64,000 bases of DNA. Origin: Hydrogenophaga sp. Its GTDB lineage: Bacteria; Pseudomonadota; Gammaproteobacteria; Burkholderiales; Burkholderiaceae_C. Below are positions 27,508 to 37,900 of this stretch, piece after piece (the first letter of the stretch is position 1; every line of letters begins with the position of its first letter). The translations under genes were made by a program, and so were the position numbers. The notes under the pieces are model-generated. The model worked only from the letters and a program-made list of their open reading frames with translations. It searched no databases and was not told the DNA's origin. Location of the stretch: the NCBI RefSeq assembly GCF_030651625.1, contig NZ_JAUSCF010000022.1, positions 62,001-126,000 of the forward strand. Direction: 5' to 3'.

Positions 27508-27817
27508 GTTGATTGCTGAAGGTTGAAAGGAAAGGGTAAACAGCCTGGGAGCGGGGAATGCGTCGTGAGTGCGCTGAAAGTAAGCCCTAGGATTTACCCT
27601 GATTTTACTGATTCCACGCTTACTCTGCGCTCTGGATCGATTCTCACCAGGCGCCATGGCCTTCCCACGAAGCGCAATTCCCGCTAAATTGCTCCCGTTG
27701 GCCAATCGCCCTTCTCTGCCGCATCGCTGCGCACCGAGACGGCAACGAGGAAGCAACGCAGCGGGGGCAGCCCCGGAGGCGTTGCCCCCTCCAAGTCGAA
27801 AACAGCAGGAGAAATTA
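27508..27817. other. Divergent ppa/hppA intergenic region
   Basis: 310 bp without a supported gene. It should hold promoters for both directions, but none matches consensus well. Just upstream of the hppA ribosome site is a perfect 7-bp stem, GGGGGCA (27763-27769) with TGCCCCC (27783-27789), within a GC-rich tract. It has no U-run and could affect hppA translation. Confidence 0.5.
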
Positions 27818-29878
27818 ATGGTTGGTCAAACTGCGCTGATATTTGCGTTGGTGTGCGGACTTGTGGCCGTGATCTACGGCTTCTGGTCTCGAAGTTGGAT
27901 TCTTTCCCAAGACCCGGGCAACGCCCGGATGCAAGAGATTGCTGGAGCCATCCAGACCGGAGCAGCCGCCTACCTCGCGCGGCAGTACAAAACCATTGCC
28001 ATCGTCGGCGTGGTTCTGACGGTGCTGATCGGTGTTTTTCTGGACGGGCTCAGCGCGGTGGGCTTTGTGCTGGGAGCGGTTCTCTCGGGCGCCTGCGGCT
28101 TCATCGGAATGAACATCTCCGTGCGTGCCAACGTGCGGACCGCACAGGCTGCCACCAAGGGCATTGGGCCGGCGCTGGATGTGGCATTTAGGGGGGGCGC
28201 GATCACCGGCATGCTGGTGGTGGGCCTGGGTTTGCTGGGTGTGGCGGGCTTCTTCTGGTTCCTCGTGGGCAACGGGAACCTCACGCCGGTCCAAGACCTT
28301 GCCAAGCTTCTCAATCCACTGATCGGCTTCGCCTTTGGCTCTTCGCTCATCTCCATCTTTGCACGTCTGGGCGGCGGTATCTTCACCAAAGGCGCCGATG
28401 TGGGAGCGGATCTGGTGGGCAAGGTGGAGGCGGGAATCCCTGAAGACGATCCGCGCAACCCCGCGGTCATTGCCGACAACGTCGGCGACAACGTGGGCGA
28501 CTGTGCCGGCATGGCTGCCGACCTCTTCGAAACCTACGCGGTCACGCTGATTGCCACCATGGTGCTGGGCGCGCTGATGGTGGCGGCCGCCCCGATGCAG
28601 GCGGTGCTGTACCCAATGGTACTGGGTGGCGTGTCCATTCTGGCGTCCATCGTTGGCTGCTTTTTTGTGAAGGCCAGCCCGGGCATGAAGAACGTGATGC
28701 CTGCGCTGTACAAGGGCCTGGCCATCGCAGGTGGCCTCTCGCTGATTGCCTTCTGGTTCGCCACCGCATGGATCATGCCGGACAACGCCATCACAGCCAC
28801 CGGCAGCCAGCTTCGGCTCTGGGGCGCCTGCGCCGTTGGCCTGGCTCTTACCGCCGCACTTGTCTGGATCACCGAGTTCTACACCGGCACGCAGTATTCA
28901 CCGGTCAAGCACATTGCCCAGGCCTCCACCACGGGACACGGCACCAACATCATTGCGGGTCTCGGCGTGTCCATGCGATCCACCGCGTGGCCGGTTCTGT
29001 TCGTGTGCGTGGGCATTTTGGCCTCGTACCAGTTGGCCGGGCTCTATGGCATCGCCGTGGCCGCCACGTCCATGCTCAGCATGGCGGGCATTGTGGTCGC
29101 GCTCGACGCCTACGGCCCCATCACCGACAACGCTGGCGGCATTGCAGAAATGGCCGAGTTGCCCAGCAGCGTGCGCGACGTGACGGATCCGCTGGATGCC
29201 GTGGGCAACACCACCAAGGCCGTGACCAAGGGCTACGCCATTGGATCGGCCGGCCTGGCCGCCCTGGTGCTGTTTGCCGACTACACGCACAAACTGGAGT
29301 CCTACGGTCATCAGATCACCTTCGACCTGAGCGACCCGATGGTCATCGTTGGGCTTTTCATTGGCGGCATGATCCCCTATTTGTTTGGCGCCATGGCGAT
29401 GGAAGCGGTGGGCCGGGCGGCGGGTGCCGTGGTGGTGGAAGTGCGGCGCCAGTTCCGGGAGATCCCCGGGATCATGGAAGGCACAGCCAAACCGGAATAC
29501 GGTCGGGCGGTGGACATGCTGACCACGGCAGCCATCAAGGAAATGGTGATTCCCAGCCTTCTGCCGGTGGTGGCGCCCATTCTGGTGGGCGTCTTCCTGG
29601 GGCCGAAAGCCCTGGGCGGTCTGCTCATGGGTACCATCGTGACCGGCCTTTTTGTGGCCATTTCCATGTGCACCGGTGGCGGTGCCTGGGACAACGCCAA
29701 GAAGTACATTGAGGACGGCAATCATGGCGGCAAGGGCAGTGAGGCCCACAAAGCCGCCGTGACCGGTGATACCGTGGGTGACCCCTACAAGGACACCGCT
29801 GGGCCCGCAGTGAATCCCTTGATCAAGATCATCAACATCGTGGCCTTGCTGATCGTGCCTTTGCTTCCACTTGCCTGA
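27818..29878 (+). CDS. hppA: Membrane-bound proton-translocating pyrophosphatase (K+-independent type)
   Basis: 686 aa from the ATG at 27818, preceded by CAGGAG. About 16 hydrophobic helices. PPi hydrolysis is coupled to proton export. The substrate-site motifs [19 protein letters not shown] (from about residue 220) and [14 protein letters not shown] near the C-terminus are intact. Residue 467 is Lys in [10 protein letters not shown]; in K+-dependent enzymes this position is Ala, so this one should be K+-independent (established rule for the family). A terminator follows the stop. Confidence 0.95.
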   Translation: MVGQTALIFALVCGLVAVIYGFWSRSWILSQDPGNARMQEIAGAIQTGAAAYLARQYKTIAIVGVVLTVLIGVFLDGLSAVGFVLGAVLSGACGFIGMNISVRANVRTAQAATKGIGPALDVAFRGGAITGMLVVGLGLLGVAGFFWFLVGNGNLTPVQDLAKLLNPLIGFAFGSSLISIFARLGGGIFTKGADVGADLVGKVEAGIPEDDPRNPAVIADNVGDNVGDCAGMAADLFETYAVTLIATMVLGALMVAAAPMQAVLYPMVLGGVSILASIVGCFFVKASPGMKNVMPALYKGLAIAGGLSLIAFWFATAWIMPDNAITATGSQLRLWGACAVGLALTAALVWITEFYTGTQYSPVKHIAQASTTGHGTNIIAGLGVSMRSTAWPVLFVCVGILASYQLAGLYGIAVAATSMLSMAGIVVALDAYGPITDNAGGIAEMAELPSSVRDVTDPLDAVGNTTKAVTKGYAIGSAGLAALVLFADYTHKLESYGHQITFDLSDPMVIVGLFIGGMIPYLFGAMAMEAVGRAAGAVVVEVRRQFREIPGIMEGTAKPEYGRAVDMLTTAAIKEMVIPSLLPVVAPILVGVFLGPKALGGLLMGTIVTGLFVAISMCTGGGAWDNAKKYIEDGNHGGKGSEAHKAAVTGDTVGDPYKDTAGPAVNPLIKIINIVALLIVPLLPLA

Positions 29879-29895
29879 TGCCAGGCAGCTGTTCT

Positions 29896-30597
29896 TCAGC
29901 CCGCTTCGGCGGGCTTTTTTTCGACTCCAATCGCCCGGGTGTCTGAAGAATGGGCGTGAGTCAATGCGCGAACCACCTCGCCAGCGGCCGCGGACAGGTT
30001 CTCAAGATGCTGTATCTCGCCATTTTCGATGGCCTCCAGCACCAGTTCATTGATGCCTCCCACAGCGGCCAGCGCCATGGTGCGCGTCAATGCCGGTGGT
30101 GGCGTTGACGCTGACGTGGCCGATGCGGACAGGTCACCCACGGCTGGGTGAACTGCGGCAGGTGCGTTGACCGTGGCCAGCATGAAGTCCGCCATGTGGC
30201 GCATGACCTCGCGCCGCATCTGCATGCCGGCTGGTCCCAATTGGTGAATTTCCACGAACAGCGTTCGTACCAGCACCGGCCCCTTGGCCAAGTGCGAAAA
30301 GTAGGCGCTCAACGCATGCTCCACCTGTGCCTGCCAAGGTTTGTCTGTCACAAATGACGAACGCAGCGCCCGCAATGCGGAGAGACTGGCAGAGCGGTAC
30401 AACTCAAGAAAGCAAGCGTCCTTGCTCGCGAAGTTTTCATAGAACGTCCGCTTGGACACACCGGCCTCGCGCACGATGTCGGCGATGGTGGCCTCGGCGT
30501 AACCTTTGTCTGCAGCCACATCGGCCATGGCGCGCAAGAGCCTGCCACGGTGTTCTGACTTCGCTTCGAGTTGCTCAGGGGATTCGGGTTGCTTCAT
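29896..30597 (-). CDS. TetR/AcrR family regulator
   Basis: 233 aa. An N-terminal TetR HTH at about residues 15-62 (ATIADIVREAGVSKRTFYEN) is followed by a helical ligand-binding domain. An Ala/Ser/Pro-rich insert lies near 150-165. The last codons (KPAEAG and stop) are formed by the stem of the hppA terminator, an unusual overlap. It is divergent from a PF10118 hydrolase gene that it probably controls; a palindromic GGTACC pair lies in the shared 188 bp promoter region. Confidence 0.9.
   Translation of the reverse strand: MKQPESPEQLEAKSEHRGRLLRAMADVAADKGYAEATIADIVREAGVSKRTFYENFASKDACFLELYRSASLSALRALRSSFVTDKPWQAQVEHALSAYFSHLAKGPVLVRTLFVEIHQLGPAGMQMRREVMRHMADFMLATVNAPAAVHPAVGDLSASATSASTPPPALTRTMALAAVGGINELVLEAIENGEIQHLENLSAAAGEVVRALTHAHSSDTRAIGVEKKPAEAG
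29898..29921 (+). terminator. Rho-independent terminator of hppA, overlapping tetR 3' end
   Basis: AGCCCGC-TTCG-GCGGGCT (29898-29915) followed by a T-run. On the opposite strand the same bases encode the TetR C-terminal residues and stop. Confidence 0.9.
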
Positions 30598-30688
30598 CTA
30601 ACGCGGATCTTAGGGGTGCGCAGCCACCGCGCGAAGCACCGTTACCTCTATTTGCTGTTTCGAAGTGGTCACCACGGAGGGTGACGGC

Positions 30689-30745
30689 TTGACATCCAGT
30701 GTGATATCCGCCAAAGTAGGCCCATCAATGGTACCAAGCGGTACC
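30689..30745 (+). promoter_or_regulatory. Candidate promoter and TetR operator for the PF10118 gene
   Basis: TTGACA at 30689-30694 is a perfect -35, but the -10 at 17 bp spacing (CAAAGT) is weak. Downstream, GGTACC-AAGC-GGTACC (30730-30745) is a 16-bp palindrome made of two direct 10-bp-spaced copies. It is well placed for repression by the divergent TetR protein, which is an inference. Confidence 0.45.
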
Positions 30746-30785
30746 AAATCGCCATTTCCAGGGCTCTGCAGGCCCCTTGAATCCA

Positions 30786-31610
30786 ATGACCGAACTCGTC
30801 GTACGCCGCCTCCTGATCGACCTGAGCCAGCCGGTCGACCGCCACTGGTGCAATGGGGACCCTTTCCTGACGGCGTGGTTCAACGCCTTGTCCATGAGCT
30901 TTCCTGTGGGTGAACAGTTTTTCATAGACGCGGTGCGCAACGGGTTCAAGGCACTGCCCGAGGCAGAGCAAGCGGCATTCATGACCGAAATAAAGGGCTT
31001 CATTGGACAGGAAGCCACGCACCGACGCATTCACGCCCTGTTCAATGCACAGATCGAAAAGCACGGCCTCGTCAATGAATGGGAGCCACGGGCGCGCGAG
31101 CGCCTGCGACTGCTGGATGGGACCGATCCCAGACACGGGCTCGCCATCACGGCAGCGAACGAACATTTCACCGCCCTGTTTGCGGAGTGGCTGCTTTCCC
31201 ATCCCACCTTGCTGGATGACTGCGAACCGCGTCTGAGAGCCCTCTGGCATTGGCACAGCGCAGAGGAGGCCGAACACAAATGCACTGCTTTTGATCTTTA
31301 CCAGCACCTCGGCGGAAGCGAAGCCTGGCGCACCCGCTGGATGCGCAGGGTCACGCTCATTTTCCTGACCGATACATTGCGCCAGACCGCGAACAATCTG
31401 AAACGGGACGGCACGCTCTGGCAGTGGCGCACCTGGCGCAGTGCGGGGAGAAACCTGCTGGGCCGGCATGGACTGTTGCGGTGCACCTTCAGACCTTGGC
31501 GTGCGTACTTCAAACCCGACTTCCACCCAAACCAGCAATCCAGTGATCTCTCGAGCAACTGGCTGAATGAGAACGCACAGCTCTATGTGAAGGTAGAAGG
31601 CGCCGCCTGA
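30786..31610 (+). CDS. Predicted metal-dependent hydrolase (PF10118)
   Basis: 274 aa from the ATG at 30786; a TTG 9 bp upstream is an alternative. PF10118 members are helical proteins with conserved His and Glu metal ligands resembling a ferritin-like di-iron site. Here FIGQEATHRRIH (about residues 74-85), AANEHFTALF and LWHWHSAEEAEHKCTAFDLY carry them. The usual fatty-acid/lipid-related membrane-associated function is not established. Divergent from a TetR regulator, which suggests inducible expression, possibly by a hydrophobic compound. Confidence 0.8.
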   Translation: MTELVVRRLLIDLSQPVDRHWCNGDPFLTAWFNALSMSFPVGEQFFIDAVRNGFKALPEAEQAAFMTEIKGFIGQEATHRRIHALFNAQIEKHGLVNEWEPRARERLRLLDGTDPRHGLAITAANEHFTALFAEWLLSHPTLLDDCEPRLRALWHWHSAEEAEHKCTAFDLYQHLGGSEAWRTRWMRRVTLIFLTDTLRQTANNLKRDGTLWQWRTWRSAGRNLLGRHGLLRCTFRPWRAYFKPDFHPNQQSSDLSSNWLNENAQLYVKVEGAA

Positions 31611-31726
31611 CGAGTCGCATGAACCCAAGCGGCTCACCCGCTTGAGCGTACTGCCATTGCCAATAGACCCCATGCCCACTGGGCTCGCTGCACCCCCCAC
31701 AAGCGCGCGTCCACCATAATCGTCCC

Positions 31727-32866
31727 ATGTCGGAACGAGTCATTCCTCTTGTTGATCAGCGCCTGGCGGCGATCCCCGTGCCACTTCCATGGACGCATGA
31801 GCCACCCACTGGCCTGCTGAGTGACGCCTTGGGGCGGCCGCTGCGAGACCTGCGAATCAGCGTCACCGACCGGTGCAATTTCCGGTGCAGCTACTGCATG
31901 CCCAAGGATGTCTTTGACAAGGACTACCCCTACCTACCGCATAACGCCCTGTTGAGCTTCGAAGAAATCACCCGGGTCGCCCGGCAATTCGTGGCTCATG
32001 GTGTGCAGAAGATCCGTCTGACCGGCGGAGAGCCATTGCTGCGCAAGAACATCGAAATCCTGATTGAGCAACTGGCCCAGTTGCGCACAGTCGATGGCCT
32101 TCCGCTGGACATCACCCTGACCACAAACGGATCGCTGTTGGAGCGCAAGGCAGCGTCCCTCAAGGCCGCGGGCTTGCAACGCGTGACCGTCAGCCTCGAC
32201 GGCCTGGACGACACGATCTTTCGGGCCATGAACGATGTGGACTTTCCGGTGGACGACGTGCTTCGCGGCATTGAAGCGGCCCGCAGTGCCGGACTGGGAC
32301 CCATCAAGGTCAACATGGTGGTCAAGCGCGGGACCAACGATCACGAGATCCTGCCCATGGCACACCACTTCAAAAAATCGGGCGTGGTGCTGCGCTTCAT
32401 CGAATACATGGACGTGGGTGCCACCAACGGCTGGTGCATGGACGAAGTGATGCCCAGTGCCGAAGTCATCGAGCGGATCCAGTCAGAGCTTCCGCTTGTC
32501 CAGCTCGACCCTGCAGCGCCGGGTGAGACCGCCGAGCGCTGGGGCTATGCCGATGCCAACGGCAAACACGACACAGAGGCCGGTGAAATCGGTGTCATCA
32601 GCAGCGTGACACAAGCGTTTTGCAGCGACTGCAACCGTGCGCGCTTGTCGACCGAAGGCAAGCTGTATCTGTGCCTGTTCGGTACACAGGGTCACGATCT
32701 GAAACCTCTGATCCGGAGCACCGCGACGGACGAACAACTCGCTGCTGCCATCGCCGCTATCTGGCGCCCGAGGCGCGATCGCTATTCGGAGCTGCGGGCG
32801 AGTCTGCCGCCAGACGCGAATGGTGGCTCTGCCCGACGCATCGAGATGAGCTACATCGGTGGATGA
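31727..32866 (+). CDS. moaA: GTP 3',8-cyclase (molybdenum cofactor step 1)
   Basis: 379 aa radical-SAM enzyme that turns GTP into 3',8-cH2GTP. The N-terminal SAM cluster is C50-x3-C54-x2-C57 ([11 protein letters not shown]). The C-terminal GTP-site cluster is [14 protein letters not shown] followed by Cys in YLCLF. The functionally important GG dipeptide ends the protein (SYIGG). About 40 extra N-terminal residues precede the family core. Followed by mobA and moeA; moaC, moaD and moaE are not in the window. Confidence 0.96.
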   Translation: MSERVIPLVDQRLAAIPVPLPWTHEPPTGLLSDALGRPLRDLRISVTDRCNFRCSYCMPKDVFDKDYPYLPHNALLSFEEITRVARQFVAHGVQKIRLTGGEPLLRKNIEILIEQLAQLRTVDGLPLDITLTTNGSLLERKAASLKAAGLQRVTVSLDGLDDTIFRAMNDVDFPVDDVLRGIEAARSAGLGPIKVNMVVKRGTNDHEILPMAHHFKKSGVVLRFIEYMDVGATNGWCMDEVMPSAEVIERIQSELPLVQLDPAAPGETAERWGYADANGKHDTEAGEIGVISSVTQAFCSDCNRARLSTEGKLYLCLFGTQGHDLKPLIRSTATDEQLAAAIAAIWRPRRDRYSELRASLPPDANGGSARRIEMSYIGG

Positions 32867-32969
32867 ACGAAACGCGCTGCGCAGCCGCTCCGTTCGACCT
32901 CCGGTCGAGTCTGCTCCTCCCGATGGCAGCCGACCTCCGTGGCCTAACCTTTGAACCACCCTCATTGAA

Positions 32970-33593
32970 ATGATCCACTCCAAGCAAATCACCGGCATTG
33001 TCCTCGCTGGCGGCCGAGGCTCACGCATGGGCGGCGCAGACAAAGGATTGCAGAACTTCAACGGCACGCCCTTGGCCCTGCACACGCTGTTGCGCCTGCA
33101 AATGCAGGAAGGGGACCTGGTGGGCGATCAAATGATCAACGCCAACCGCAACCTCGCGGCCTATGAAGCGTTTGGGGTACAGGTGTGGCCCGACACACTC
33201 GACGGCTATGCCGGCCCTTTGGCCGGATTCATGACTGGCCTGGAACGCTGTGAAACACCCTACCTGCTGACTGTCCCTTGCGACACACCGCTCTACCCAC
33301 TGGACCTGGCCGCGCGCCTGGCGCAGGCTTTTGAAAAAGACGAAACCGAAATCGCGATGGCAGCCGCCAGGGAAGAAGACGGGCAGCTTCGTGCACAACC
33401 GGTCTTCTGCCTGTTGAAGGTGGGGTTGCTGGAAAGCCTTGCGGCATTCACCCAGGGCGGCGGCCGAAAGATTGATCGCTGGACTGCCGGTCACCGCACC
33501 GTGATGGTCCCTTTTGATCTGCCCTCTGACGACACGAAGGCGTTCTTCAATGCCAATACGCTGGCTGAGTTGCACGCGCTTGAGAACCCCTGA
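32970..33593 (+). CDS. mobA: Molybdenum cofactor guanylyltransferase
   Basis: 207 aa. Transfers GMP to Mo-molybdopterin, giving the bis-MGD cofactor used by DMSO-reductase-family enzymes. The nucleotide-binding [16 protein letters not shown] (residues 12-27) and the [18 protein letters not shown] and PCDTPLYP metal/substrate segments are present. It is separated from moaA by 103 bp with no clear terminator, and followed after 38 bp by moeA. Confidence 0.94.
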   Translation: MIHSKQITGIVLAGGRGSRMGGADKGLQNFNGTPLALHTLLRLQMQEGDLVGDQMINANRNLAAYEAFGVQVWPDTLDGYAGPLAGFMTGLERCETPYLLTVPCDTPLYPLDLAARLAQAFEKDETEIAMAAAREEDGQLRAQPVFCLLKVGLLESLAAFTQGGGRKIDRWTAGHRTVMVPFDLPSDDTKAFFNANTLAELHALENP

Positions 33594-33631
33594 CATGCCG
33601 ATCGACTTTCGTGTTCCACCGCATCCTGCCC

Positions 33632-34909
33632 ATGAAAACGATCGATCAAATCGCGGCTGAGCTTCAAGGCTACGATCCTCAGGCGCTCAGTGCCTACCGA
33701 GTCAACGAATTTCTCGCCAGACTGGTTGAGCCGGTGCCACAATCCGAATCGGTGAGCGTCATGGACGCGCTCGGTCGGGTGTTGGCGGAGGACGTGGTCT
33801 CGCCGATCAGTGTCCCGCCTCATGACAACTCGGCAATGGACGGCTTCGCCTTCGACAGCCGCCAAATGCCGCCTGGAAAAGCGCTGACCCTTCGCGTCGT
33901 GGGCACCGCCTTCGCAGGCAAGGCATGGCAAGGAACGGTGGGTTCGGGCGAGTGCCTGAAGATCATGACTGGCGCGATCATGCCGCCCGCGCTGGACACT
34001 GTGGTTCCGCTGGAGTTTGTGCAGCACAAGGACGATGCCATCGCACTCCCTCCAGACGTGGTGCAGCCTGGTGACAACAGGCGCCTGCTGGGCGAAGACC
34101 TCATGGCAGGGCAGCCCGCGCTCAGCAAAGGGCAACGCCTCGGGCCCGCTGCACTCGGCCTGATCGCCAGCCTTGGAATACCAGCCGTGAACGTGTGTCG
34201 GCGGGTTCGGGTCGCCTATTTCTCCACCGGTGACGAAATCCTTAGCCTGGGCGATGAATCTCGCGAGGGGGCCGTATTCGACAGCAATCGCTACACCGTG
34301 TTTGGACTGCTCTCCCGCATGGGTGTCGAAGTCATCGACATGGGTGTGATCGGTGACGACCCGGTGTTGCTGGAGGCGGCCTTTCGCGACGCCGCCTCCA
34401 AAGCCGATGCGATCATCACCAGTGGTGGCGTCAGCATGGGCGAAGCCGACCACACCAAGGCGATGATGAAGAAGGTCGGTGATGTGGCGTTCTGGCGCAT
34501 CGCCATGCGCCCTGGCAGGCCCATGGCGGTTGGCCGAATTGAACAAGGCGAAAAATCGGCGGTGCTGTTCGGGTTGCCAGGCAACCCGGTTGCGGTGATG
34601 GTCACATTCCTGGCCTTTGTTCGTCCCGCGTTGCACCGCCTCATGGGTTGCAGTGGAAGCGAATCGGTGCTGCTCAAGGCCCACTGCGCAGAACCACTGC
34701 GCAAGAAACCTGGCCGCACAGAATACCAGCGCGGCATCGTGTTTCGCTCAGCCGATGGGAACCTGCAGGTCCGGACCACAGGGAACCAGGGTTCGGGTGT
34801 GCTCAGTTCCATGGTTCAGGCCAATGGCCTGATCGTGTTGCACCATGAGCAGGGGAACGTGGCCGTGGGCGACCTCGTGGACGTCATGATGTTCGAAGGC
34901 GCTCTGTAG
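33632..34909 (+). CDS. moeA: Molybdopterin molybdenumtransferase
   Basis: 425 aa from the ATG at 33632; a GTG seven codons upstream is less likely. Inserts molybdate into adenylylated molybdopterin. Typical segments are PPHDNSAMDGFAF, KIMTGAIMPPALDTVV, the MoCF domain motif ITSGGVSMGEADHTK and LFGLPGNPVAV. The C-terminal MoeA domain IV is complete. Last gene of a moaA-mobA-moeA group; convergent with the RND pump gene, with only a 24 bp gap. Confidence 0.95.
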   Translation: MKTIDQIAAELQGYDPQALSAYRVNEFLARLVEPVPQSESVSVMDALGRVLAEDVVSPISVPPHDNSAMDGFAFDSRQMPPGKALTLRVVGTAFAGKAWQGTVGSGECLKIMTGAIMPPALDTVVPLEFVQHKDDAIALPPDVVQPGDNRRLLGEDLMAGQPALSKGQRLGPAALGLIASLGIPAVNVCRRVRVAYFSTGDEILSLGDESREGAVFDSNRYTVFGLLSRMGVEVIDMGVIGDDPVLLEAAFRDAASKADAIITSGGVSMGEADHTKAMMKKVGDVAFWRIAMRPGRPMAVGRIEQGEKSAVLFGLPGNPVAVMVTFLAFVRPALHRLMGCSGSESVLLKAHCAEPLRKKPGRTEYQRGIVFRSADGNLQVRTTGNQGSGVLSSMVQANGLIVLHHEQGNVAVGDLVDVMMFEGAL

Positions 34910-34933
34910 AACCGCTGCAGGCCTTGTCGCAGA

Positions 34934-37900
34934 CTACTTGGCAGCGGCCGGTGTCAATGTGCCACCCTCAGCCGGCGTCGCACCGCCGGGAATGGCCTCA
35001 GAATGTTTTTTGGTGCGCGCCAGCAACGTATACATGGTTGGCACGACGAAGATGGTGAGCAAGGTGCCCAGGCTCATGCCCCCCACGATGACCCAACCAA
35101 TCTGCTGACGGCTTTCTGCACCCGCACCACTGGCCAACGCCAGCGGAATGGCTCCCAGCACCATGGCACCGGTCGTCATCAGAATCGGACGCAAGCGAAG
35201 CGCCGCCGATCGCTTCACGGCCTGCAACTTGTCCATGCCCTGCTCCTGCATCTGGTTGGCGAACTCCACGATCAGAATGCCGTGCTTGGTGATCAGTCCG
35301 ACCAGGGTGATCAACCCGATCTGACTGAACACATTGAGCGTGCCACCAGTGAGCTTGAGCGCCAGCAGGGCACCCAGCATCGACAAAGGCACGCTCAGCA
35401 TGATGATGAGTGGATCCACAAAACTCTCGAACTGGGCCGCCAGCACCAGATAGATGAACAACAATGAAAGCACAAACACGATTGCCAGCGAGCCCGATGA
35501 ATTCCGGAACTCCCGGCTCTGGCCATTGAGTTCGGTCGTGTAGCCCGCAGGCAAGATATCACCTGCGACCTGATCCAGAAAACTGAGCGCTTCACCCAGC
35601 GAGTAGTCTGGCGAAATATTGGCCGTGATGGAGGCACTGCGGCGTTGGGCGAAGTGATTGAGCTCCCGGGGCACTACCACTTCCCTGGTGGTCACCAATG
35701 CCGCGAGCGGGATCATGGCGTCGCCACGGCCACGCACAAACAGGCGGTCGATGTCTTCGGGTGTGCTTCGATTGGCCGACACGGTCTGTACGACCACGTC
35801 GTACTGCTCGCCATCGCGCTTGAAACGCGTGACAGTGCGTCCGCCGAGCATGGTTTCCACCGTGCGGGCAATCACATCCACCCCAACGCCCATATCTGCT
35901 GCCCGCTCCCGATCCACATCCATCCGGATCTCAGGCTTGTTCAATCGAAGGTCGGTATCGACCTGAACGAAGCCAGGGTTCTGCGCCAGCCGGTCCTGAA
36001 ACTGGCGCACCACCTGGGAGAGGTTTTCGTAGGTGTCGCTGGTCACGATCACATAGTTGACGGGCCGCTCCCGAAAGCCCTGCCCCAGGGATGGGGGTGT
36101 GATCGGAAACGAACTGACTCCAGGAAGCGCAGCAATCTTCGGTGCGAGATCGCGTGCAATCTCCATCGTGGTGCGGTCTCGGTCCTCCCAGTCCTTGCCG
36201 CGCAGGATCACGCTGCCCTGGGCCACCGATGGGTTCCCCACGATGGTGAACACGCGCTCGAACTCGGGGTATTGGCTGGCAATGCCTTCAATGGCCTCAG
36301 CGTACTTTCGGGTGTAGGCCAACGTGGCTCCGTCCGGCCCGTTGATGGTGGCCAGGACAACGCCCCGATCTTCCATGGGCGCGAGTTCCTGACGCATGGA
36401 CCCCAACAACCACCAACTGCCCGCTGCACTGGCCAGCATCACACCCACCACGATCCAGCGAACCTGCAACGAAGCTCCCAGCACTCGCCCGTAGCCCTTA
36501 GTCAGGTGGTTGAGCTGCCGCTCCATGAACGCATCGAACCGCCCGGGACGAGGGTTGTGCTTGAGCAGCTTGGAACACATCATGGGCGAAAGGGTGAGCG
36601 CCACGAATCCCGAAACCACAACGGCACCCGCCAGCGCCAGTGCAAATTCGGCAAAAAGTCGTCCGGTGCGCCCTGGCGTGAACGCCAGAGGTGCGTACAC
36701 CGCTGCCAGCGTGAGCGTCATGGCCACCACGGCAAAGCCGATTTCCTTGGCCCCCTTGATGGCCGCTTCGAAGGGTTTCATGCCCTCTTCAATGTGCCTG
36801 TAGATGTTCTCCAGCACCACGATCGAATCGTCCACCACCAGTCCAATGGCCAGCACCAACGCCAGCAGTGTGAGGGTGTTGATCGAAAACCCGAACAGCG
36901 CCATGAGCGCAAACGAGCCGATCAGGCTGACGGGTATGGTGACCAGCGGAATGATGGAAGCACGCAGGGTGCGCAGGAAGACGAAAATCACCAGTGCCAC
37001 CAGCACCACCGCCTCGGCAATGGTGATGTAGACGGCCTTGATCGATCGGTCGATGAAGATGGAGTTGTCGTTGGCGATCTCCACCCGCACGCCATCGGGC
37101 AGGTCTGCCTCGATCCGCGGCAGCATTTCCCGCACGCCCGCAGAGAGTTCGAGCGGATTGGCGGTGGCCTGCCGAATGACGCCCAGCGATATGGCATCTC
37201 GCCCGTTGTAACGCACCGACGTGCGTTCGTCCTGGGGTGCCTGAAGCACCCTTGCCACGTCACCAATGCGGATCGCCTGACCATTCACGTTGCGAATCAT
37301 CACATCGGTGAACTGCTCCGGCGTCTGCAGGTCGGTGGCGGCCGTGACATTGAATTCGCGCAGCGCACTTTCGATGCGGCCGGCCGGCACCTCCAGGTTG
37401 GAGCGGCGCAAGGCATCTTCCACGTCTTGAACGGTCAGGTTGTAGGCGGCCATGCGGTCAGGGTCAAGCCAGATCCGCATGGAATACCGGCGCTCGCCAA
37501 AGATGCGCACATCCGCCGCACCCGGTGCTGTCTGCAACCTCGGTTTGACATAGCGGTTGGCCAGATCGCTGAGCTCCAGCGGTGAAACGACGTCGGAGTT
37601 CAGTGCGAGCCAAACCACGGGCTGCGCATCGGCCTCCACTTTGGCGATCACCGGTTCATCTGCATCCTGCGGCAAGCGCTGGCGAACACGACTGACCTTG
37701 TCGCGCACATCGGCGGCAGCGGAATCGGGGTCGCGTTCCAGCTTGAAGCGCACCGTGATCTGGCTTTGCTCCTGCCGGCTGATCGAGGTGATGATGTCAA
37801 CCCCCTCAATGCCCGCGAGGGAGTCCTCCAGCACCTTCGTCACCTGGGATTCAATCACCTCGCTGGATGCTCCCCCCAGCCGGGTGCTCACCGTCACGGT

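Noticed and set aside
31626-31644. CAAGCGG-CTCAC-CCGCTTG hairpin after the PF10118 gene as a terminator
   Set aside because: No T-run on either side; could be chance in GC-rich DNA.
35645-37585. 646-codon plus-strand frame opposite the RND permease
   Set aside because: Very His/Arg/Gly-rich composition typical of an antisense shadow; the RND gene on the minus strand is unmistakable.
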